In this document: positions 1-5,320 of the stretch, in pieces | How positions within the stretch are numbered: position 1 is the stretch's first letter | Layout: each line of letters opens with the position of its first letter | NCBI GenBank assembly: GCA_902805755.1 | Contig: CADCUA010000632.1 | Span: 1 to 5,320 of the forward strand | Length of the DNA: 5,320 bases | From: an uncultured Lysobacter sp. | Lineage (GTDB): Bacteria; Pseudomonadota; Gammaproteobacteria; Xanthomonadales; Xanthomonadaceae | Reading direction: 5' to 3' | Notes under the pieces: model-generated | What the model was told of the DNA's origin: nothing | The model's input: only the letters and a program-made list of their open reading frames with translations | Database searches by the model: none | Program-made: the position numbers and the translations under genes

Positions 1-42
1 CAGTTGCAGGGCGAAATCACCGGCACCATGCCGGGCGCCTGA
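1..42 (+). CDS. Possible C-terminal end of an upstream gene (partial)
   Basis: The frame starting at base 1 is open for 13 codons, reads LQGEITGTMPGA at its end and stops at TGA 40-42. It lies 15 bases before the mscL start, which fits two closely spaced genes on the same strand. Thirteen codons without a stop are not significant in GC-rich DNA, and I do not recognise the peptide. It may be the tail of a real gene, or simply the sequence upstream of mscL. Confidence 0.35.
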   Translation, partial: QLQGEITGTMPGA

Positions 43-57
43 CGGCGGGATGCAGGC

Positions 58-513
58 ATGAGCCTGATCGTCGAGTTCCGCAAATTCATCGCGCGCGGCA
101 ACGTCATCGATCTGGCGGTGGCCGTGGTGATCGGCGCGGCGTTCAACAAGATCGTGACTGCGCTGGTGGACGGCATGATCATGCCGCTGATCGCCGTCAT
201 CACCGGCGGCATCAGCGTTGATGACTGGAAATACGTGGTGAAGCCGGCGCGTGTCGATGCGTCCGGCAGCGAACTCGCCGCCGAGGTCGCATTCCGTTAC
301 GGCCATGTGCTGCAGACGCTGGTCGACTTCGTTGTCGTCGCGTTCGTGATCTTCGTGATTCTGAAGATGTACAACCGGCTGCGACGGCGCGACGACGAAG
401 AAAAGAAGACCGAGGCGCCGGCCGAGAACGTCGTGCTGCTGCGTGAGATCCGCGACCTGTTGCAGGCGCAGCGTGGATCGGTCGAGCCGCCCGCCGGCAG
501 CGCCAGGCACTGA
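58..513 (+). CDS. mscL: Large-conductance mechanosensitive channel MscL
   Basis: This 151-residue protein is the MscL channel, an inner-membrane homopentamer that opens a wide pore when membrane tension rises and so releases solutes during hypo-osmotic shock. It matches E. coli MscL from memory along its whole length. The N-terminal amphipathic helix and first membrane helix carry MSLIVEFRKFIARGNVIDLA and the pore-lining AVVIGAAF (residues about 1-45). A periplasmic loop spans about 46-78, the second membrane helix about 79-103, and a charged linker RLRRRDDEEKK leads to the C-terminal bundle helix VVLLREIRDLLQAQ (125-138). It is somewhat longer than the 136-residue E. coli protein because of the linker and a proline-rich tail. 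The residue aligned with E. coli Gly22 is Ala22, which M. tuberculosis MscL also has there (AVAVVIG). The ATG at 58 is preceded by a GGCGGGA ribosome site (44-50), and the start fits the family's usual N-terminus. Confidence 0.97.
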   Translation: MSLIVEFRKFIARGNVIDLAVAVVIGAAFNKIVTALVDGMIMPLIAVITGGISVDDWKYVVKPARVDASGSELAAEVAFRYGHVLQTLVDFVVVAFVIFVILKMYNRLRRRDDEEKKTEAPAENVVLLREIRDLLQAQRGSVEPPAGSARH

Positions 514-809
514 CGGGCACCGCAGCGCATCGGCCGCCGCGCTGGCGCCGCATCCGATCGCGGTCGCCCGGCTTCAACATGAGCGGCAATCAAGTGCGCA
601 CAGCAGCCGCGTCGTGTACGCAGCGCCATAATCTTTTTGCCGATCGGACCGCCGCTGCACTGCAACGCCTACATGACGTGTCCGCCACATACGAAGCGAC
701 GTTGTTTGCACGCCTTGGCCGTTGCCGCGCAACCGGACATACGCAGGCGGCAACCGGCAGATCCCGCACAGCGCTGCCGTCGGCGCGCGGATTCGCGTCA
801 CTGACGAAT

Positions 810-818
810 TGCTACGCT
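810..818 (+). promoter_or_regulatory. Possible extended -10 promoter of the M28 peptidase
   Basis: TGCTACGCT fits an extended -10 pattern (TGn followed by TAnnnT), with no good -35 box 16-18 bases upstream. Transcription would begin near 825 and give a leader of about 23 bases carrying the strong Shine-Dalgarno sequence. An alternative is CTGACG (801-806) with TCTTAT (825-830) at 18-base spacing, but its start point would almost touch the ribosome site. This is a pattern call only. Confidence 0.25.
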
Positions 819-837
819 CGGCAGTCTTATTTCTCGC

Positions 838-842
838 GGAGG
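838..842 (+). promoter_or_regulatory. Ribosome binding site fixing the peptidase start at 848
   Basis: GGAGG lies five bases before ATG 848. This strong site, together with the signal peptide that begins exactly there, rules out the upstream in-frame ATG at 722. The 42 residues between the two have no recognisable character. Confidence 0.8.
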
Positions 843-847
843 TTCGC

Positions 848-2269
848 ATGCACGCGTCGACATGGACGGTAGCGATCGGTTTGCTGGTGGGCAGTATCGC
901 TGCGATGCCTGCAGCGCAGGCGCAAGTACGCGAGACGCGCATCCCCGACGCTGCACTGGCTACGGCAGCGCAGCTGCGTGAAACCGCGCAGGCGAGCGAC
1001 CTGGCCTATCGCATCACCGAGTCGCTCACGACGGAAGTGGGCGCACGCCTCGCGGGCAGTGAAGCCGATGCTCGCGCGGTCGCGTGGGCGCGGGCGAAAT
1101 TCCGCGAACTCGGTTACGACCGCGTGTGGCTGGAGCCGGTGACGTTCCCGAAATGGGAGCGGCGCAGCGAACACGCACAGGTGCTGGGCGCCAATGCGCA
1201 GCCGCTGGTGATCAGTGCACTGGGTGGCAGCCCGGGCGGCACGATCGAAGGCGAGATCGTGCGCTTTGCCGACCTCACCGCGCTGGAGGCCGCGCCGGAC
1301 GGTTCGCTGGCCGGCAAGATCGCGTTCGTTGATTACGTCATGGAGCGCATGCGCGACGGCAGCGGCTACGGCCCGGCCTCGCGGCTGCGCAGCGCCGGTC
1401 CATCGGTGGCCGTCCGCAAGGGCGCGGCGGGCTTTCTGATGCGCTCGGCCGGCACCGACTCGCACCGCAACCCACATACCGGCATCACCCGCTTCGATGA
1501 AGGTCTTACGCCGATTCCGGCGGCCGCGCTGTCGGTGCCCGATGCCCAGCAGCTCACGCGCCTGCTCGCGCTCGGTCCACAGCGCGTGCGGCTGGCGATC
1601 GATGCGGGGTGGAACGGCACCGCGACCTCCCACAACGTGATCGGCGAGATCACCGGTCGCGGCAAGCCGAAGGAAGTCGTCGTGATCGGCGGGCATCTGG
1701 ACTCCTGGGACCTGGGCACCGGCGCGGTCGATGACGGCGCGGGCGTGGGCATCACGATGGCGGCCGGTGCGTTGATCGGCCGCCTGCCGAAGCCGCCGGC
1801 GCGCACGATCCGCGTGATCGCGTTCGCGAACGAGGAGCAGGGCCTGTATGGCGGCAAGGCGTACGCGGAGAAATACGCCACCGAGCTCAAGCGTCACCAG
1901 ATCGCGGCGGAAAGCGATTTCGGCGCCGGCCGCATCTATGCGTTTGCCACGTCCGCGCCTGCATATGCAAAAGCGGCCGCAGCGCAGATCGCGCAGGCAC
2001 TCGCGCCGCTGGGTATCGAACACACGCCCGGCAAGGGCGGCCCGGGGCCGGACATCAGCCCGTTCGCCGAGAAGGGGCTGGCCTGGGCGAACCTCAAGCA
2101 GGACGGCACCGACTACTTCGACCTGCACCACACGCCGGACGACACGTTCGACAAGATCGACCCGAAAGCGATCGCGCAGAACGCGGCGGCGTATGCCGTG
2201 TTCGCGTACCTGGCCGCTTCGGCCGAAGGCGATTTCGGCAGCGCGCCGAAGGCTGCACCGGCGCAGTGA
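848..2269 (+). CDS. Exported M28-family zinc peptidase, carboxypeptidase Q (PGCP) type
   Basis: A 473-residue metallopeptidase predicted to leave the cytoplasm and release amino acids from small peptides in the periplasm or outside the cell. Residues 1-25 form a signal peptide with hydrophobic core VAIGLLVGSIAAM and a cleavage site AQA|QV after residue 25. A PA-like insert lies at about 130-235, as in carboxypeptidase Q. The peptidase core from about 260 onward shows the five expected zinc ligands of a two-zinc M28 enzyme: His283 (GGHLDSWD), Asp295 (AVDDGAG), Glu330 (NEEQG), Asp357 (ESDFG) and His428 (LHHTPDDT). Asp285 and the general base Glu329 are also present. The length is close to that of human carboxypeptidase Q (about 470 residues). 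Nothing in the sequence sets the exact substrate; carboxypeptidase or dipeptidase activity is inferred from the family, and an aminopeptidase is possible. It appears to be a single-gene transcript, with its own promoter region and a hairpin after the stop. Confidence 0.92.
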   Translation: MHASTWTVAIGLLVGSIAAMPAAQAQVRETRIPDAALATAAQLRETAQASDLAYRITESLTTEVGARLAGSEADARAVAWARAKFRELGYDRVWLEPVTFPKWERRSEHAQVLGANAQPLVISALGGSPGGTIEGEIVRFADLTALEAAPDGSLAGKIAFVDYVMERMRDGSGYGPASRLRSAGPSVAVRKGAAGFLMRSAGTDSHRNPHTGITRFDEGLTPIPAAALSVPDAQQLTRLLALGPQRVRLAIDAGWNGTATSHNVIGEITGRGKPKEVVVIGGHLDSWDLGTGAVDDGAGVGITMAAGALIGRLPKPPARTIRVIAFANEEQGLYGGKAYAEKYATELKRHQIAAESDFGAGRIYAFATSAPAYAKAAAAQIAQALAPLGIEHTPGKGGPGPDISPFAEKGLAWANLKQDGTDYFDLHHTPDDTFDKIDPKAIAQNAAAYAVFAYLAASAEGDFGSAPKAAPAQ

Positions 2270-2270
2270 A

Positions 2271-2288
2271 GCGCTGCGGGTGCAGCGC
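2271..2288 (+). terminator. Hairpin directly after the peptidase stop, possible weak terminator
   Basis: GCGCTGC (2271-2277) and GCAGCGC (2282-2288) form a perfect 7-bp stem with a GGGT loop, one base past the TGA. No T-run follows, so it is not a classical intrinsic terminator. It could protect the 3' end of the messenger or terminate weakly. Confidence 0.35.
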
Positions 2289-2301
2289 GCGCGTTGAGGC
2301 G

Positions 2302-2325
2302 GCCCGGGCTGTCGCCTTCCCGGGT
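2302..2325 (+). repeat. Inverted repeat overlapping the likely ribosome site of the next gene
   Basis: CCCGGG occurs at 2303-2308 and again at 2319-2324. In RNA these can pair around a 10-base loop, with a G-U pair extending the stem (2302 with 2325). The right arm contains the GGG of GGGTAAG (2322-2328), the only plausible Shine-Dalgarno sequence for the gene starting at 2334-2340. Folding would therefore hide it. A regulatory role is inference. Confidence 0.4.
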
Positions 2326-2333
2326 AAGCTGCC

Positions 2334-4076
2334 GTGATGATGCGCCCGCGCTATGACGAATCCGGCGGCGTCTCGGTCGATCCGGTGACTGCGCTGTACC
2401 GGCTTGGCGCGGGCGGCCCGAACCTCAGCACCGTGCTTGCAGCCGCCAGCGCCACCGGACGCCGCGTCGCGCTGCTGCATATCGACGTCGACCGCTTCCG
2501 CTCGCTCAACGAGAACATGGGCGAGATGGTCGGCGACCAGGCGTTGGCGGCGATCGCGCAGCGCCTGCACAAGGCGATGCCGACCGGTAGCTGGCTGTGG
2601 CGGCTGAGCAGCGACGAATTCCTCGCCGGCGTCGGCTACCGCGGTGAGGAAACCGACGGCTCGATGCTTGCCGAGCGCCTGCGCGATGCGTTCGAAACGC
2701 CGCTGTCGATTCCGCCCTACACGCTGCCGATCACGCTCTCGATCGGCATCGCGGTCTACCCCGACCACGCACGCGACGCCGCTGCGCTGCTTGCCACTGC
2801 CGAGCAGGCGATCCGGCGCGCGAAGCACGACGGCCCGAACGGCATCGGCCTGTATTCGCTCGAAGCGGGTGAACGCAGCAACGGCGAGGATCTGTCGCGC
2901 CGCTTCGTCGATGCGATCGCGAACAGCGAGTTCCGGCTGTTCCATCAGCCGGTGGTGAACGCGCATGACGGCAGCATTGCCGGCTTCAGCACCGTGCTGC
3001 GCTGGCAGACCGAGCAGCAGGGCCTGCTGCGGCCGAACCGCTTCCTGCAGTTGGTCGAACGCGTGGGCCTGTCGGCGCGCGTGGGCCAGTGGGTGGTCGA
3101 GAGCGCGGCAAGCCAGCTTGCGCGCTGGCGCAACGAGGGCCTGGATTACCTGAACATGTCGGTGCACCTGGCCAGTCCGATGCTCACGCGGCCGGATTGC
3201 CTGGACGTCATCGGCGAATTGCTGCACCGGTTCAACCTGCCGGCGAGCGCGATGGAATTCGAAATCGCCGAGAGCGTGCTCGGGCTGGATGCACGGCACA
3301 TCTATGACACGTTGACCGGCCTGCGCGGACTCGGGGCGACGCTGACCGTGCAGGACTTCGGCATGGGCGGGCTGAGCTTCGCCGCGCTCGCGCAGTACCC
3401 GCTGGACCGGCTCAAGATCGATCGCAGCTTCATCCACAGCGTGGAAAGCGACCCGCGCAGCGCCGCGATCGTGCGCGGCATCATCGCGATGGGCCATCGC
3501 CTGGGCATGAAGGTCACGGCGAAGGGCGTGGAAAGCGAGGCCGAGCTCGGCTTTCTGCGCCGCAATCATTGCGATTTCTTCCAGGGCTATCTGTTCGCGC
3601 CGCCGCTGCCGGCCGAGGAACTGGACGAGCTGATCCGCAAGCGCTTCCTGCTGCCCGATGCGTTCGCTGCAACGCGCCCGGAGCGCACGCTGCTTTTGCT
3701 GGACGATGAGGAAAACGTGCTGCGCTCGCTCGTGCGCCTCTTCCGTCGCGACGGCTACCAGATCCTCACCGCGAACAGCGTGGCCGAGGCGTTCGACCTG
3801 CTCGCGAGCAACAACGCGCAGGTGATCCTGTCGGACCAGCGCATGCCCGACATGAGCGGCACCGAATTCCTCACGCGCGTGCGCGACCTGTACCCGGACA
3901 CCGTGCGCATGGTGCTGTCGGGCTACACCGACCTCGCTACGATCACCGAGGCGATCAACCACGGCGCGATCTACCGCTTCATCACCAAGCCATGGAATGA
4001 CGACGAGTTGCGCGAGCACATCCGCGATGCGTTCCGTGCGCACGAACGCCGCACCGCGGGCGAAGCCGCGTTCTGA
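2334..4076 (+). CDS. Degenerate GGDEF-EAL protein with a C-terminal receiver domain
   Basis: A cytoplasmic signalling protein of about 580 residues with no membrane segment. GGDEF domain, about 15-175: keeps Asp51, Asn59 and Asp68, but the signature is SSDEF (92-96) and the inhibitory RxxD is replaced by PTGS (83-86). EAL domain, about 187-432: the EAL glutamate is Ser219 (STVLRW), the metal-binding Asn is His278, the first Asp of DDFGTG is Gln340 (QDFGMG), and the Glu of EGVE is Lys397 (AKGVE). Glu310, Asp341, Lys361, Asp363 and Gln417 remain. Receiver, about 452-570: has the acidic pair Asp457/Asp458, phospho-acceptor Asp501 (LSDQRMP), Ser529 and Lys552 (TKPW), so phosphorylation looks possible. 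The phosphodiesterase is very probably dead and the cyclase probably so; a role as c-di-GMP receptor or binding platform is inferred. FimX is a known precedent for degenerate GGDEF-EAL. Xanthomonas RavR, as I recall it, combines the same three domain types. Start is GTG 2334, ATG 2337 or ATG 2340: an in-frame TAA at 2325 excludes anything earlier. Residue numbers count from 2334. Confidence 0.93.
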   Translation: MMMRPRYDESGGVSVDPVTALYRLGAGGPNLSTVLAAASATGRRVALLHIDVDRFRSLNENMGEMVGDQALAAIAQRLHKAMPTGSWLWRLSSDEFLAGVGYRGEETDGSMLAERLRDAFETPLSIPPYTLPITLSIGIAVYPDHARDAAALLATAEQAIRRAKHDGPNGIGLYSLEAGERSNGEDLSRRFVDAIANSEFRLFHQPVVNAHDGSIAGFSTVLRWQTEQQGLLRPNRFLQLVERVGLSARVGQWVVESAASQLARWRNEGLDYLNMSVHLASPMLTRPDCLDVIGELLHRFNLPASAMEFEIAESVLGLDARHIYDTLTGLRGLGATLTVQDFGMGGLSFAALAQYPLDRLKIDRSFIHSVESDPRSAAIVRGIIAMGHRLGMKVTAKGVESEAELGFLRRNHCDFFQGYLFAPPLPAEELDELIRKRFLLPDAFAATRPERTLLLLDDEENVLRSLVRLFRRDGYQILTANSVAEAFDLLASNNAQVILSDQRMPDMSGTEFLTRVRDLYPDTVRMVLSGYTDLATITEAINHGAIYRFITKPWNDDELREHIRDAFRAHERRTAGEAAF

Positions 4077-4246
4077 GGGCGGCGGCCGACGCCCAGGCAG
4101 ACGCATACTTGGCGGGCGAAACCCCGTTCGGGCGTCACGAGCCTTGGATCCGGCAACGTCGCCGTGTCGGCATGCGGGCGGATATCGGCAAGTGGCCGTG
4201 AGTCAGACTGCAATCGCCGGTCAAACGACCCCGTGGGCGCGCCGGC
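4077..4246. other. Gene-free spacer between convergent transcription units
   Basis: I see no gene in these 170 bases. Directly after the signalling-protein stop, GGGCG (4077-4081) can pair with CGCCC (4090-4094). The overlapping GACGCCC (4088-4094) can instead pair with GGGCGTC (4130-4136). Neither stem is followed by a T-run, so no good plus-strand terminator is visible. I could not match the segment to a riboswitch class known to me. Confidence 0.55.
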
Positions 4247-4275
4247 AAAAAAATGCCCCGCACCAGGCGGGGCAT
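4247..4275 (-). terminator. Rho-independent terminator of the minus-strand genes
   Basis: Read on the minus strand, ATGCCCCGC, a five-base loop and GCGGGGCAT form a perfect 9-bp GC-rich stem (4253-4275) that runs straight into seven Us (4247-4253). It lies 21 bases past the stop of the small peptide gene and is the clearest terminator in the window. On the plus strand the stem is followed by CGATT and not a T-run, so it probably works in one direction only. Confidence 0.88.
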
Positions 4276-4296
4276 CGATTCACGCGGTGCGCGGGA

Positions 4297-4389
4297 TCAG
4301 CAGCAGCCGAGCGGGCATCCGGCGGCCGCGTATGCGGCAAAGGTCGAGGCAAGCAGCGCAAGGCCGATAACCCACTTGTTCGTCTTCAT
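4297..4389 (-). CDS. Small exported or membrane peptide with a cysteine tail (30 aa), unknown family
   Basis: A complete 30-residue reading frame beginning MKTNKWVIGLALL and ending GCPLGCC. It has a short basic N-terminus (Lys2, Lys5), then a hydrophobic stretch from Trp6 to about Ala23, then three cysteines (25, 29, 30) in the last six residues. Possible processing sites are a signal peptidase I site after AYA (residue 21) and a weak lipobox AAGC (22-25). Either would leave only a short Cys-rich peptide; uncleaved, it would be a membrane peptide with a cysteine tail on the far side. GGAG (4396-4399) stands six bases before the ATG, a promoter-like pair lies upstream, and a strong terminator follows 21 bases after the stop. 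These surrounding signals are what make the gene credible despite its size. I do not recognise the family. Metal binding, a secreted peptide or a small lipoprotein are possibilities only. Confidence 0.75.
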   Translation of the reverse strand: MKTNKWVIGLALLASTFAAYAAAGCPLGCC

Positions 4390-4421
4390 TGCATTCTCCG
4401 GTCGTTGGCGGTCAGTAATCG

Positions 4422-4450
4422 ACCATGCGATCGAAGGCGGATGCAGTCAA
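4422..4450 (-). promoter_or_regulatory. Possible sigma-70 promoter of the small peptide gene
   Basis: On the minus strand, TTGACT (4450-4445, five of six matches to the -35 consensus) is followed after 17 bases by CATGGT (4427-4422). The latter keeps the important A2 and T6 of the -10 box but only three of six matches in all. Transcription would start near 4415 and give a leader of about 26 bases. The -35 box and spacing are good; the -10 box is weak. Confidence 0.4.
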
Positions 4451-4498
4451 GCGCTGCGAGGCGATCGGTTCAGCTGGAATCGGGCCGCCGCTCGCGCT

Positions 4499-4518
4499 GC
4501 TGCGATGCATCTCGCAGC
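4499..4518 (-). terminator. Hairpin directly after the histidine kinase stop, possible weak terminator
   Basis: On the minus strand GCTGCGA, a six-base loop and TCGCAGC form a perfect 7-bp stem (4518-4499) directly after the TGA at 4521-4519. No U-run follows. A third matching arm, CTCGCAGC on the minus strand (4460-4453), can pair with the first arm over 8 bp instead. As after the peptidase gene, a stem without a U-run hugs the stop codon. Confidence 0.35.
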
Positions 4519-5320
4519 TCAGGCCGTCCCGCGCACGGGATCGGCGATGCCGCCGGCCGGCTGGCAGATCGGAAGAACGACCCGGAACGTGCTGCCCAGG
4601 CCAACGCGGCTGGTGACCTCGATGCGGCCATGGTGCTTGGCAATGATGCCGTAGCAGATCGCCAGGCCCAGTCCGGTGCCGCGACCGATCGGCTTGGTGG
4701 TGTAGAACGGATCGAAAATGCGCGCGAGCGATTCGTCGGGAATGCCGCAGCCGCTGTCGCTGATGCTGACCCAGGCGTCCTCGCCGTCCACGCCGGTCGC
4801 TACCGTGATCGTGCCGCGCTCGGCGATCGCCTGTCCGGCATTGATCAGCAGGTTCATGAAGACCTGGTTGATCTCGGACGGATGGCATTCCACCGGCGGC
4901 AGTTCGCCGTAGAGCTTGTCCAGGCGCACCTTGTACTTGAGATCGTTCCACACGATGTTCAGCGTGGAATCCAGGCCCTTGTGCAGGTCCACCGCGCGCG
5001 CCGGCTCGTCGCGGCCGACATGCGAGAACTCCTTCAGGTCCTGCACGATCTTCGTCACGCGCTCGATGCCTTCGCGCGATTCGTCCAGCAACTGCGGCAG
5101 ATCGCCGACGATGAAATCGATATCGAGCCGCTCGCGCAGCTGCTTGAGCCCGGCTGCGCCCGGATGGTCGGCCGGCAGTTCGGCGCCATAGGCTTCGACC
5201 AGCGCGATCAGCGAAGCGGAGTAGTCGCGCAGCGTGCCGAGGTTGGAATGCACGTAACCGATCGGGTTGTTGATCTCGTGCGCGACACCGGCGGCAAGCT
5301 GGCCGATCGAGGCCATCTTC
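4519..5320 (-). CDS. Sensor histidine kinase, C-terminal part (N-terminus outside window)
   Basis: The kinase core of a two-component sensor, which autophosphorylates on histidine and passes phosphate to a receiver domain. The frame stays open to the window edge and reads KMASIGQLAAGVAHEINNP there. That is normally internal to such proteins, so the Met at 5316-5314 is probably not the start and the sensor domains lie beyond 5320. Counting from that Met: the H-box has phospho-acceptor His13 (AHEINNP type), then a long dimerisation hairpin to about residue 100. The N-box is at 145-164 (Glu148, Asn150 and Asn155 visible in SEINQVFMNLLINAGQ), G1 is DSGCGIP (187-193), the F-box is IFDPFYTTKP (200-209) and G2 is GRGTGLGLAI (211-220). 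All ATPase boxes look intact. The kinase converges on the GGDEF-EAL-receiver gene, whose receiver is a plausible but unproven target. Confidence 0.93.
   Translation of the reverse strand, partial: KMASIGQLAAGVAHEINNPIGYVHSNLGTLRDYSASLIALVEAYGAELPADHPGAAGLKQLRERLDIDFIVGDLPQLLDESREGIERVTKIVQDLKEFSHVGRDEPARAVDLHKGLDSTLNIVWNDLKYKVRLDKLYGELPPVECHPSEINQVFMNLLINAGQAIAERGTITVATGVDGEDAWVSISDSGCGIPDESLARIFDPFYTTKPIGRGTGLGLAICYGIIAKHHGRIEVTSRVGLGSTFRVVLPICQPAGGIADPVRGTA

Larger units (their letters stand above)
514..847. other. Gene-free stretch between mscL and the M28 peptidase
   Basis: I find no convincing gene in these 334 bases on either strand. The open frames that cross it have arginine- and serine-rich translations without any recognisable domain. 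Ten bases past the mscL stop there is a 6-bp inverted repeat, CAGCGC (523-528) and GCGCTG (539-544). It has no T-run, so at most it is a weak mscL terminator. A CATAAT (627-632) and a T-run (633-638) stand alone, without a matching -35 box or terminator stem. The last part probably holds the peptidase promoter and ribosome site, listed separately. Confidence 0.6.

Noticed and set aside
50..61. Tiny ATG-CAG-GCA-TGA frame overlapping the mscL start
   Set aside because: Three codons long with no ribosome site of its own; the ATGA overlap is most likely chance.
722..847. Upstream in-frame ATG that would lengthen the peptidase by 42 residues
   Set aside because: It would bury the signal peptide, while ATG 848 has GGAGG at five bases and begins a standard signal sequence.
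579..872. A 97-codon plus-strand frame in the gap after mscL
   Set aside because: Arg/Ser/Ala/Thr-rich, with no domain, and it overlaps the ribosome site and start of the peptidase in another frame.
827..2131. A 434-codon minus-strand frame opposite the peptidase
   Set aside because: It is antisense to a gene with all M28 catalytic residues, has low-complexity composition and no recognisable motif.
2334..3632. Calling the GGDEF-EAL part an active diguanylate cyclase or phosphodiesterase
   Set aside because: The SSDEF signature and four replaced EAL catalytic positions argue against activity, so no enzyme name is assigned.
2094..4106. A 670-codon open frame on the minus strand, longer than the gene it overlaps
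   Set aside because: Its translation is arginine-, alanine- and histidine-rich without any domain, while the plus strand encodes clear GGDEF, EAL and receiver domains. Long antisense frames are a common result of GC-rich codon use.
4077..4246. A c-di-GMP riboswitch beside the signalling gene
   Set aside because: I looked for the GEMM-type conserved core and did not find it; the region also lies downstream of the gene instead of in a leader.
4412..4951. A 179-codon minus-strand frame overlapping the kinase
   Set aside because: It lies in a different frame from the kinase, whose N, G1, F and G2 boxes are intact, and has no domain of its own.

Overview
This 5.3-kb window is GC-rich bacterial chromosome. 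Gene content and protein style suggest a gammaproteobacterium of the Xanthomonadales type (Xanthomonas, Lysobacter or Rhodanobacter relatives). That assignment is an impression from the proteins and base composition, because there is no rRNA or other marker here. I see no insertion sequence, CRISPR array, tRNA, rRNA or phage gene.

Layout, left to right. A possible last fragment of an upstream gene (1-42) is followed by mscL, the large-conductance mechanosensitive channel (58-513, +). A gene-free stretch of 334 bases follows. Then comes an exported M28-family zinc peptidase of the carboxypeptidase Q/PGCP type (848-2269, +) with all metal and catalytic residues present. After a 64-base gap with two inverted repeats comes a large signalling protein (2334-4076, +) with the order GGDEF-EAL-receiver. 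From 4077 to 4246 there is a gene-free spacer. The remainder lies on the minus strand: a clear intrinsic terminator (4247-4275), a very small gene for a 30-residue exported or membrane peptide with a cysteine tail (4297-4389), its possible promoter, and the C-terminal part of a sensor histidine kinase (4519-5320) whose N-terminus lies beyond the window.

The two places most worth attention are the signalling protein and the small gene. In the signalling protein the diguanylate cyclase signature is SSDEF, there is no inhibitory RxxD site, and four of the residues expected in an active EAL phosphodiesterase are replaced (E to S, N to H, D to Q, E to K). The C-terminal receiver keeps every phosphorylation residue. 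It therefore reads as a phosphorylation-controlled module whose c-di-GMP enzyme domains no longer catalyse, acting as a c-di-GMP sensor or a protein-binding platform. The convergent histidine kinase next door is a natural candidate partner. The small gene has its own Shine-Dalgarno sequence and terminator and ends in GCPLGCC; I do not recognise its family.
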